Shown here: positions 11,299-21,669 of the stretch, piece by piece
Layout of the letters: each line of letters starts with the position of its first letter
Position numbering within the stretch: the first letter of the stretch is position 1
NCBI GenBank assembly: GCA_020283715.1
Contig: JAIQCW010000233.1
Span: 1 to 41,116, forward strand
DNA length: 41,116 bases
Origin: Cytauxzoon felis
Lineage: Eukaryota > Apicomplexa > Aconoidasida > Piroplasmida > Theileriidae
Direction of reading: 5' to 3'
Translations under genes and position numbers: made by a program
The notes under the pieces: model-generated
Told to the model about the DNA's origin: nothing
What the model saw: only the letters and a program-made list of their open reading frames with translations
Databases searched by the model: none

Positions 11299-14162
11299 AT
11301 GTTTGGTATTAATGTGTATATTTTTAACCTTGTTTATGTTATATACTTGTTGATACTTAATAACAGTTCAAGTATAAGGATTAAAGAAAAAAATAATAAT
11401 AGGTGTAATATTTATTGTCCGGAAAATATTTATTTCAGTTGTTCTAAACATAAATATATAAATGATTCAACACATCTAGTGGATTCCTTACATTTCTATC
11501 AATCTAATAGAGACATTACAACATACATTGGAGGATATGATATAAAATATAATTTAGTTGATGTAATACGAGATATACTTGTAAATTGTGGTTGTATTAA
11601 AACTAAATTAAAAGTAGACAATCATACAAGACTTAATTACAATTATAATACTATAAATGAGATATATAAGATAGCAAAGGAATCAGATTATAAACTTAAT
11701 AATAATGATTACTCAAGTTTTAATAAGAATGGATTTATTAGATTCGATGGTGATGATGAAGATGAATTATCTATTATTAATATGAATCCTATAAACAATG
11801 GAGAAATATTTATAACAATTCCAGATGAATATTGTTTTTGTTTAAATTCCTCACTGAATTCTTTATATCAAAATTTTATTGTAATTTCTAATTCTTCTGA
11901 AGATATATTAGGGGAATCATCACTTATAACACATATAAACAGACTTTTAAATTTATCTTTTGGTACATTTATCAACAATGATAATATAAATTCCCAAAGT
12001 AGTTTTATTAATTTATATTCTAATGATAAATCTAAATGTGTCTATTCTAATTTTGAAAGTCGTATTTATGATTATATTAGGTATAAAAAACTTCAACTGC
12101 TTAAGACTTTGATTCTTTGTGACACTGTATTTTCCATAGACTCCCATTTGAGTGATATCTTAACAAATGATCATTTAAAATTTACATCAATAAATGATAA
12201 TGAAAAGGAAGTCTTATTATTATCTCTTTGTCTTATTGCTGATTATTTTATAAATGTTTCCACAACAGTTCTCAGGACTTTATATAGTTTAAGTACTAAA
12301 CAACCAGAAAATGATCTCAAGTATTATATTAAATCATTATGGTTACATAAATTATATAATAAGAAGGTATCTCATATACCCATGTTGACATCAAATGCGA
12401 GTATAGAGGAAATACAACAGCCAATAATAAAGTTTAGAATAATGCAAAGGAAGATAGCATCATCTAATATATTCAATTTATCAAAGGATCCTATTGTTAC
12501 AATTCGTGAATGTTTAGATTATGTATCAAAATCACATTATAAATTAGAAGATACAGTACCTGTTGAAACTGGATGTGGACCTATTGGAGAAAATCGTAAG
12601 ATAGAAATTGAAAAAAAATTAGAGAATATAGAGAATGAACTATTATCATTTCAATTATATGGAGATAGTACACCTTTTAGTATTGGAATACATGAAATAA
12701 ATTATGTTTTACAGACAGATTTTCAACAGATGCTATCTTCATCTTCAGATAACATCTGTTTAAATATATTTGAAAATTATATATTAAATTATAAAAAGAC
12801 AATTGATTATAATAATTTAAAACCGGAATTTTTATTTAATAGCTTAAATTCATTAATAACAAAGTCTAAGCTAGAGAAATTTATCGCAACATTAATATCG
12901 CATGTTATAAGAGTATCTAATAAGGATGATTTATATACAAGTCATTGTAAAAGTTTTGTATATAATTCATGTAGTGGTATTCAATGTATAATTGATTCAA
13001 ATGGTATGTCTTCTGATAATAAAATTAAAAATGATTTATATATAATACCATTTATTGACTTGTGTAATCATAGTTCAGATAATGCTAATGCAAAAGTTAC
13101 TGTATCATTTGTCAAATCTCAGTCACCACAGGGTGAAATTAGTAAAGGGTTGAAATTTAATCTTACTGCATTAAAGGATATTAAAGAAAATAGTGAAATC
13201 TTTATAAATTATGGAAATTATAACAATAATGTACTTCTAATGGATTATGGATTTATAAGTAATGATGTCTTAAATAGTGATGTATTATTAGAGATAGATC
13301 CAGATATTATTAAGAAATCTGCAAAAGAAAATGATGTTATAAATATGTTACCTTCATATTATCCTGTTGGTTTGCCTGAAGAAAAAATTTCAATTTTGAA
13401 AAGGATAAACCTCATTGAAATGCCTAAACATAGAGATGTTTCTGAATTCTATAAAAATCCATATTATGAAGGGATACCATTAGCTAAATTTCTTGAATTT
13501 AACAATAGATTCTTACTTCGAGAGGTAGAAAAACGGGATTCAACAATTGATTATGGATTAGATAAACCTCTTGATAGGACAATGTTTACACCTATACCAT
13601 CTGATATTAAGCCTAGGGAAAATATAGAAGCTGTTGATGAACCAAATAATTATATAATTATTAGAGGAGATGGTATTCCTGAAGGAAGATTAATATTATT
13701 ATTAAAGGTAATTAATATATTAATAAATAACCATTATATAGGTTACATTATGTAAAACAGTTAAACGCTTAAAATGGATATCAGAACAAGATGAAGGTTA
13801 TTTATCGACATCAATTAATTCACCAATGGATGTTTGTTTATATATTCAATTTTATAATACAATTTTAGATCAAGGCATTTAAAATGGCATCTAGCATTTG
13901 TTGTTTAGTTATTAAAGGATCTTTTATCAATACAATAAATGATGATTTAAAAATTATATTTGATAAGACATTAGAAGATGTTACTATAAAAAATATAAAT
14001 AAATCATTTAAGAATATAAAGGAAAAGTTCCCATCTATATGCAACTCCCTTTTTATAGCTCATGGATTAAAACAAAAAATACCCATTTATAAATGCGCAA
14101 ATTTTTATAATACATGTATTAAAGAAAATATTAAATTACATTCACAAAATGCGATAAATTAA
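11299..14162 (+). CDS. SET-domain methyltransferase of the Rubisco LSMT/SETD3 type
   Basis: Likely protein lysine (or histidine) methyltransferase. Start ATG 11299. The N-terminus has a hydrophobic stretch (VYIFNLVYVIYLLILNNSSS) like a signal peptide. With introns 13708-13741 and 13832-13868 removed, the protein has about 930 residues. The second intron matters: without it the frame stops at 13880-13882. With it, the reading continues in frame into what otherwise looks like a separate 92-residue ORF starting two bases later. The SET C-terminal motif is clear near residues 580-660: PFIDLCNHSS (the conserved NHS) and EIFINYGNYNNNVLLMDYGF (the NYG/SYG substrate motif). The long Asn-rich N-terminus and the helical tail are unassigned. 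A signal peptide suggests secretory or apicoplast routing, which is inference. Confidence 0.75.
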
Positions 14163-15266
14163 TGAAAATCTTTCAGATAGAAATGAAATAAATAAATTGG
14201 CATCCACTGGATCAGTTGGTAATGTCTCGAATATAATTAACATGGGTAATTTATTTCTTTTATATGTCAATTCAATATTATTAACCTTTATATTAATAGT
14301 ATTGTATGTATTTGCAATAGATAGTGCATAATTTGTTATATATTCATTCTTATATACCCTATTTACTACATTATCTTGATCATCTAGTACTTTAATAGAT
14401 GCAAATGGATGAAATATATTAGAATAGTCTAATGATGATGAAGATTGAATGCTTTTCTTCTTGAAATCTTCAGTCTGTTGACCAATAGATGTCATAATAC
14501 CACTCGTTTGCATTTGTGCTAAACCTGAAATTATAATTAATGATATATCATTGTCATGAAAAGATATTTCATTAGTTGAATGTATATAGTTCCATAACAA
14601 ATAATCATCAGAATATGAATCCAAATTTATATCCTCTGGTAATTTATTAGGATTCCCTAATCTTCTCAAATGATTATCATCAACAAATCTAAATAGTAGA
14701 CGTTTTAAATATTTCTCTCGTTTAATTTGTGCGTTCATAAAGGTGTATTGTGTGGAGTTTGGTGTCTCTACATCTTCAAGGATGTACTCATTACCATCAC
14801 TCTCCTCATTGCGAGCATTACCTCGCTCCACGTCAACTTCATGTGTTTCATCATTTCGTGTGAGTATTTCGTCAACATTTATCGAATTGGTATCAATTTC
14901 ATCATGAAATATATTGATAAAATCATCATTGGCATGTGAATACCTCAAAACACCATCACCAAAACAGCGATTTAATATAAATTCAAGTGGTCTAGAACCA
15001 ATCTCGTCCCCTCTGTCTTCATTGTAACCATGACAAGGGACTTGATTTAAATAAAAAGATTCAACTATAGACTTATCAAATACATTTAAACCATCCAAAA
15101 CTTCCCTTTTACAAATCAAAAATGCCAAAGATGTATCATTTATATAATATGAACAAAGTATAGCATCTGCAACTGTAATGGCGTGATTAAGAACAGTTGA
15201 TTCATCTCCACAAACGAGAATTACCACACTATGCTGGTAATTGAAATCATCCGAGATGAAATTCAT
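14142..15266 (-). CDS. Conserved-looking hypothetical protein, 374 residues
   Basis: I do not recognise this protein. It is a single uninterrupted exon, ATG 15264-15266 to a stop at 14142-14144. That stop overlaps by about 20 nt the 3' end of the convergent SET gene. The N-terminal 60 residues look like a folded domain with alternating beta strands and helices (HSVVILVCGDESTVLNHA, then SLAFLICKREVL). An acidic, Asn/Glu-rich linker spans about residues 110-170. The C-terminal half again looks folded (DISLIIISGLAQMQ, KLPMLIIFETLPTDP). There is no signal peptide or membrane helix. Lack of introns is unusual beside its many-exon neighbours. Function unknown. Confidence 0.6.
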   Translation of the reverse strand: MNFISDDFNYQHSVVILVCGDESTVLNHAITVADAILCSYYINDTSLAFLICKREVLDGLNVFDKSIVESFYLNQVPCHGYNEDRGDEIGSRPLEFILNRCFGDGVLRYSHANDDFINIFHDEIDTNSINVDEILTRNDETHEVDVERGNARNEESDGNEYILEDVETPNSTQYTFMNAQIKREKYLKRLLFRFVDDNHLRRLGNPNKLPEDINLDSYSDDYLLWNYIHSTNEISFHDNDISLIIISGLAQMQTSGIMTSIGQQTEDFKKKSIQSSSSLDYSNIFHPFASIKVLDDQDNVVNRVYKNEYITNYALSIANTYNTINIKVNNIELTYKRNKLPMLIIFETLPTDPVDANLFISFLSERFSLIYRIL

Positions 15267-15356
15267 TAATTAATATAAATTACAAATTGTAAAATATTAA
15301 TCACAGAATAAATAGATTATTTTACATATTATTAAGCTTTAAAGAGTGGAGCTCAA

Positions 15357-15840
15357 TCAACAACACAAAAAGTTCTTCTTTTGGCGATGTACTATTCTAT
15401 CATTAAATGCAGTCTTTTGATAATCTACATAATCTGCTCCATTATAATACACAATGTCATTACGTCCAATTGGTTCATGAGTAGGTATCATTTGAAACTG
15501 AGTTGGATAACAATTTGTCATTGTATTGTTAATTGGTATAGAATTATCATAAAAATTTAATCCATTATATCTCTTGTCTACACATTGATTTGGAATACCC
15601 TCCATGAATGTTGAATGTGCCATGTATGGATTACTCTGTATAGAATTTGACCTAAACTACATTTTTATAATGAATTTAAATAAAAATACTTACATCATCA
15701 TATAATCTCTTATAACCATAAGGTATATTAAATTCATCAGGATTACGTTCTAATGGCTGTGGTCCATTGAAAATAAAACCATTACCCATTTCCATATTTG
15801 ATTCTTGAGGATTCTCATTTATACTCATCTTGCGTTCCAT
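15357..15840 (-). CDS. Small hypothetical protein ending in a di-cysteine
   Basis: Two exons joined across a 37-nt intron (15657-15693) give about 148 residues, starting at ATG 15838-15840. The protein is polar and rich in Asn, Tyr, Met and Pro (e.g. NMEMGNGFIFNGPQPLERN). It has no membrane helix and ends KKNFLCC. A terminal basic-plus-dicysteine tail can be lipidated (palmitoyl or prenyl). In apicomplexans, small proteins of this composition are often attached to the pellicle or inner membrane complex. That is only an inference; I recognise no family. Confidence 0.55.
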
Positions 15841-16236
15841 TGTATAATTAAATTTTATTAATTAATTTAAATCAATCTTTACAATATTCTATTAGGAATT
15901 GATCTTAATTCAATACAGAATAAATATTAAATATATCTACTAGTTGATTTTATATTATTAAAAATAATTTTTTTATTATTGTAATTTAAGTGATGTAACT
16001 ATTACAAGGCTCTTTGTGTACATGATATCATGTATATGCTCACATTTACCACGAAATTATAATCATTATGCGCACTGTCGAATATTCTTTACAAGTTGAC
16101 CATTGACAATTCATTACTACTTTTATACTTGTGACGATGACTGATTTCCGTCGTCATGATGAATGATTTCCGTCGTAACTAATATTGACATCCGTCATCG
16201 CACAACCCTCAGTTGTCATCTCAGGAGGACGTATCC
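15841..16236. repeat. Intergenic region with short CCGTC-containing repeats
   Basis: About 395 nt between two minus-strand genes. Near 16141-16200 the motif (a)tttCCGTCGTc occurs twice and a third related copy, atCCGTCATCg, follows, in a locally GC-richer patch. No ORF or RNA is supported. The repeats lie just downstream of the BRCT gene's stop codon. Confidence 0.5.
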
Positions 16237-19200
16237 TCATCTCATGAGATAGCCATCCAGAGGTATAAAGTTCTTCGTCTCGAGTATTAATAGCATCCAT
16301 TCGACATCTAAAATCGGTACGCCTTCATACTTACCGAAACAAATTGTCTTGTTACCAATCATTGGTTTAATTAAATGACAATCGTGGATAGATTTTTTAC
16401 GCTTTTTGGGAGCTTCCTTTTGCGATAGTATTATAGAGTTTATGTATATACTGTCGAAAACAAGGTGTTTAGATAAATCGTCCTCGTTTATATTAAATTT
16501 TTCTAGTCTAGATAAGAGATCATCTTCTATTTCATCTTTAATACACGATAGATTATCCATCAATTTAAATCTGATACCACAATGTTTGCGATATAATTTA
16601 CAATCTAGTGGTGATAAAATATGTCTTTTAGAATCACAAATTATATATATATTCCAACCCCAGAGAAATTTAACATCTTGATATTTAGGATTAAATTCTA
16701 GTATTCTTCCTTGTAATGTTTCTATTTTATTTGTATCATCATTTAATTCAATAGATTTATTATCATCTAATGTGAGGCTATATTGTTCTAGGACTACATC
16801 ATTAAAAAAAAGTACCCCATCAAAATATGCATCAAAAATCCATGAGGTATCGACAATGTCATAAATAATCTTCCTTTTATTAAATGTAGATTTAATATCA
16901 TCGATGATAGATATTGTATTCTTGTATTCATCAGCTAACTTGGTAAAATCATGAATCAATGGTATTCCATAAATCATAATCTTGATGTCGGTAGTAATCT
17001 GAATGATGGAATATATATCGATAGAAGGAAGAGGCTGAAAGAGACTAACCTGTTTAATAATGTCATGTATACTTTTGATAAGTTTGTCACCTGTATTAAC
17101 AAATGAATATGTAATGTCATTTTTACTGCAAAATTTAGATATATCAGCAAATTGATCAAGATCAAATAATTTTATATAATTTTCTACATTTATAACACTA
17201 GGTTCAATGAATCTTTGATTATCCCCCACATCAGCACCATATTCTTTAAGTACATCTTTGGATGACAATGCAATAAGATCGGAATTTATAACGTCTTTAA
17301 TCAATTTTATATAATTTGCATCCATAATTGATTGAGGAATCTTGGTAATGAATAGAAAAATGACGTGGATATTAGATTCGACATCTATTTTATTCTCTCT
17401 ATTCATATTCTCATCCATAAATTTTATGATATTTTGTGTATCAGATTTGTCATAATCGAAGTCAAATTCACAATGATACACTCTTCCATGTGTTCTGGAT
17501 TCTGATGATACGGTACCAAATTCAACATTAATTGAGGATTGTGATAAATTCCCATCACTTGATTTTCTAAAGTAACTTGCACCACCTTCATAAAATGGGG
17601 TACTGATATCATTATAATATTGTGATGATTCAATCATCCCATATGGTTCATATGGTTTAATGACATATAAATCCCTATTGTTAATTGAAGATGATGTCGA
17701 AGGTAGTGATTGTTCGAAGTGTTGTGATGGCCCATCTCCTACAGCGTTATCGAGTAATTTTCCACCCTCACCAAGTAACCTTCCTCCCTCATCGACTAAC
17801 GTCCCTTCCCCTCCTTCATCTGGTGACTGTTTGGTGGATGTGGTGAGATGGTTATAATCGGTGCTTGCGTCACTGTAATCGCTTGTAGAATTCTTTCCAA
17901 ATATTTTATTCCATCCTTCACTTCTAGGAAGCTCAACTTCCTCATGCTCATATTCCCTAGTGTCATAGACGGCAACTTTAATATCAGATTGTGAAGCGTC
18001 TTTAATGTCAAATTGTGAAGCGTCTGATAACGAGAGGGTTAAATTCATACCACTGGAAATGTCATTAATTTGTTTAAATTTCCTGTTGCAGTAATCGATA
18101 TAAGAACATCCGAACATTTTACTGAAGCCTTTATTGAATTTGACATGTTTAACAAGATGAATGATGTAAGACTGTTGTGCTAGAGGGAAATTGATGGACT
18201 TTTCGAAATCTAATTCAAATCCATGATGAAAATCGCCATCACGTACATTATTATCAAGTAATGGAGGAGAAGTACCTTCATCAAGTAACATGGGGCTCTC
18301 AACACCATCGCTTCCAACACCATCATGTCCAATACCCCCAACACGACCATCACCGAGATGGGGTAATTTTTCAAAAAATGGTACTTTACCATATGTATGC
18401 ATTAAATATCCTAGTATCCAGATGATATTAGTTAGATTGAGTGGTGATACTATAGAAAAGACATGATTAGTCATTGTATTATCCATGTCGGGATATAATT
18501 CCACATAACATTTGATGCTTGATAAATTATAGAGTTTGATATTATTGAAATTACATGAATGAATTAATTTCAATGATCCATCTAGGAATGTTTTCGTCTT
18601 GTTATTGATTATATCATCAGTACCATAAATGTGTTTCATGGCATTTTTAATTTTAGATAGATTATAATATAACGAATCTTTAATTATAATAATATTTCCT
18701 AGATTATTATTATTATTAACCGATGAATAATTATAGTTTTCACTTCTTGAATCATCATCATTTGCAACAGGGAATGTTCCAAAGGTAGAGAGGTGAGGGT
18801 GAGGGTGGGAGGGAAGGTGGGAGTGAGGGTGAGGGTGGGAGGGAAGGTGGGAGTGAGGGTGAGGGTGATGAGAAGATGGATGATTAGTGATGGTAGGGTG
18901 ATGTGAAGAATGAGAATGTGAGTGAGTAGGAGGATGGGGATGATGATTGAATAATTTATTTTTTTTAGATATATTAACTTTACCATTATTAATAGTAAAA
19001 TAATTAAAGGGTATAAATTTTTTAAGTACTTTATAAGTATAAATAAAATTAAGTTTTAAATCTTGTAGATAATTAATAAAATTATGATAGATTCTATTAT
19101 TATTAGATATTCTTAAACATTTTTCATATAAATCATCATCAAATGATAAATTATATTTAATTTTGATTAAAGTATCTAATATTATAGATTTAGAATTAAG

Positions 19201-20979
19201 ATATTCAAAAATAAAAAATAAATTTTGTAAAATATGGGGTAATATAAATCCTTTAATATAAAATTTATAATAATTATTATTAGCATTAATAATATTAATA
19301 TTTAATTCATTTAATTTAGAATATATAATAGGAAAATTTGTTAATATACATTTAATAATAAAAATATTATTATTATTAATATTAATAATATTATTAATAT
19401 ATTCATTATTTAATAATTTATATAATTTATTACAATTAAATTTATCATTAATATGTATTATATTTATATCATATTCATCTGATATAGTTAATCTTAATGA
19501 ATTTAATATATATAATTTACATATATTTTCTATATTATAATTATTAATTATATCTTTATCTATTATATTTATATCATATTTTTTTATTTTATAATTATTT
19601 AAATAATAATTTATAATATCTATTGTATTATCAAATGTTGTTATTAAATTATTTATATTTTTACATTTTAATTTAATCTCATCATATATTGTATTATATT
19701 TAATACCATTTTTTATTAATTTATCTCTAAAACTTATTGTTGATCTTGTTATTAATATATCATCATTTGTAAATATACCACTATATTCATTTGTAATACA
19801 TATACCTTGATTAATTGAATTATTATCATTCATTATATTTATTATACAATCACGTAAACTACATATCATTTCATATTCTGTATTTTTATTTATTAAATTT
19901 AATTTTTTATTATTATTTATTATATTATCATAACTCTTGGAATAACCATCAAATAAACATAAATAATATAACATTGATCTACGTATCAAATTCTCAATAT
20001 ACATATCCGAGGGAAGTGTGGAGGTAGTGTTGAAGACACTGACGTTGTTTACAGCGGAAGTGGAAGCAGTAGTGACGGAAGTGGAAGCAGTAGTGACGGA
20101 AGTGGAAGCAGTAGTGACGGAAGTGGAAGCAGTGCTGACGTTGTTTACAACGGAAGTATTGACGTTGATATTAGTTTTGTTCAAATTTTGTGTATTGACA
20201 TCATGTGTGTTGGTGTTGTTTGTATTGACATCACGTGTATTGATGTCGTTTGTATTGATGTTGACATTAGTTTTGTTTTCATTTTGTGTATTGACATCAG
20301 TATTGATGTCGTTTGTATTGATGTTGACATTAGTTTTGTTTTCATTTTGTGTATTGACATCAGTATTGATGTCGTTTGTATTGATGTTGACATTAGTTTT
20401 GTTTTCATTTTGTGTATTGACATCAGTATTGATGTCGTTTGTATTGATGTTGACATTGGTTTTGTTTTCATTTTGTGTATTGACATCAGTATTGATGTTG
20501 ACATTGGTTTTGTGTGTATTAGTAGAATTTCCATCATGTGTATTGACAACGTCACTATTTACAGTACTTGAGTGGACATCAGTTTTACTTCCACCTTCGT
20601 TACTTCCATTATCATTCCTTCCATCCTTGTTACCTCCATCCTTAATCCTCAATCTCTCTCTATTTCCATCATCCCTCAACATCCTTTGACCTCCATCATC
20701 GAATAACATGCTCTGTGTAAATGTGTAATGTATATAGTTGTAAATTTACCAATGAATAACCATAAGGTCTTAAAATTTCATCGTAAATTGAATGTAAAGT
20801 TTCTATAATAATATAATATAATCTCTAATCAATTAAAACTTACCATTATTACCCTTACGCCTACGCCTATTTATCCTTGGATACTTGAAAGCATTCGTCA
20901 ACCATTTCGGTAACTTTGAAGACGATTTGTAACTTAATTCAACCTCACTAATCAAATGACAACAATAAGAAACCGCCAT
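16237..20979 (-). CDS. Giant low-complexity protein with tandem BRCT-like domains
   Basis: BRCT domains bind phosphopeptides in DNA-damage and replication proteins. The gene starts at ATG 20977-20979. Two short 5' exons are joined by introns 20803-20843 and 20713-20749 to one exon of about 4.5 kb, giving about 1,554 residues. The first 60 residues are basic (RINRRRRKGNN). Residues of about 90-290 are Asn/Thr repeats (see the 63-bp repeat). Further on come His/Pro repeats and long Asn/Ile-rich stretches. The C-terminus shows two BRCT ends: IVDTSWIFDAYFDGVLFF, and in the last 30 residues GVPILDVEWMLLILETKNF with the conserved tryptophan. A basic KKRKKS lies between them, possibly a nuclear localisation signal. 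The closest functional analogues would be TopBP1/Rad4-type scaffolds, but I cannot assign an ortholog. Confidence 0.65.
18790..18868 (-). repeat. 30-bp coding minisatellite (His/Pro/Ser) inside the BRCT gene
   Basis: About 2.5 copies of a 30-bp unit encode a PHPHSHLPSH repeat in the BRCT protein. The plus strand, which is the template strand, is strongly G-rich and contains GGGTGAGGGTGGGAGGG at about 18797-18813 and again about 30 bp later. Confidence 0.8.
20215..20520 (-). repeat. 63-bp coding tandem repeat (Asn/Thr-rich) inside the BRCT gene
   Basis: Four to five copies of a 63-bp (21-codon) unit encode repeats of the type NKTNVNINTNDINTDVNTQN. Copies are almost identical at DNA level and the unit length is a multiple of three, so copy-number change keeps the frame. 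A second, shorter repeat (TASTSVT, four copies) lies next to it at about 20037-20130. Confidence 0.85.
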
Positions 20980-21106
20980 TTTATGAAGTCAAATGTGATG
21001 AAGCTTAACGAAGTTCCATCAACAAGAGGGAGGTGATGGACTTTACGAAATTCAATCAACAAGAGGGAGGTGGCTATCAACCTACAACATCCAAACTCTT
21101 CGAGAA

Positions 21107-21420
21107 GATGACTATCAACCTACAACCTACAAACTCTTCTAGAAGATGATATCAACCTACAACCTACAAACTCTTCTAGAAGATGATATCAACCTACAAC
21201 CTACAAACTCTTCTAGAAGATGATATCAACCTACAACCTACAAACTCTTCTAGAAGATGATATCAACCTACAACCTACAAACTCTTCTAGAAGATGATAT
21301 CAACCTACAACCTACAAACTCTTCTAGAAGATGATATCAACCTACAACCTACAAACTCTTCTAGAAGATGATATCAACCTACAACTTACAACCTACAACC
21401 TCCAACCTCCAACAGTCAAT
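21107..21420. repeat. 37-bp tandem array with TTCTAGAA palindrome
   Basis: One 38-bp unit (21107-21144), six essentially identical 37-bp units (21145-21366) and a degenerate partial unit reaching about 21420. Each unit contains CTTCTAGAAG, a perfect 10-bp palindrome, followed by a C/A-rich part (ATCAACCTACAACCTAC). A related degenerate unit precedes the array at about 21072-21106. Upstream, at about 21004-21070, a shorter ATCAACAAGAGGGAGGT segment is duplicated. The array lies between the divergent starts of the BRCT gene (20979) and the large gene at 21670. The rest of the 690-nt spacer holds no gene. Confidence 0.9.
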
Positions 21421-21669
21421 CTTCGAGAAGATGACTATAAAGATGTGTAAGATGATAAATCGTTAATCTAGTATACTTCAATGACAAATACATTTTTAAT
21501 AGAGTACATTCAATAATTCGTATATTATAAACTATAATTCACATGACGTATAGACAAAGGTATTGGGGCACATTGACTCTTTGTAATTCCAAGATTTTTA
21601 TATAATCCTCTATAAATTTTTTATACAGTTGGAATATTCAGTAAATCTAATGATGACTTGATATGCTAT

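Noticed and set aside
20018..20689. Plus-strand ORF of 223 residues opposite the BRCT gene
   Set aside because: It is a shadow of the 63-bp repeat on the other strand; its composition (Val/Leu/Cys repeats) follows from antisense reading.
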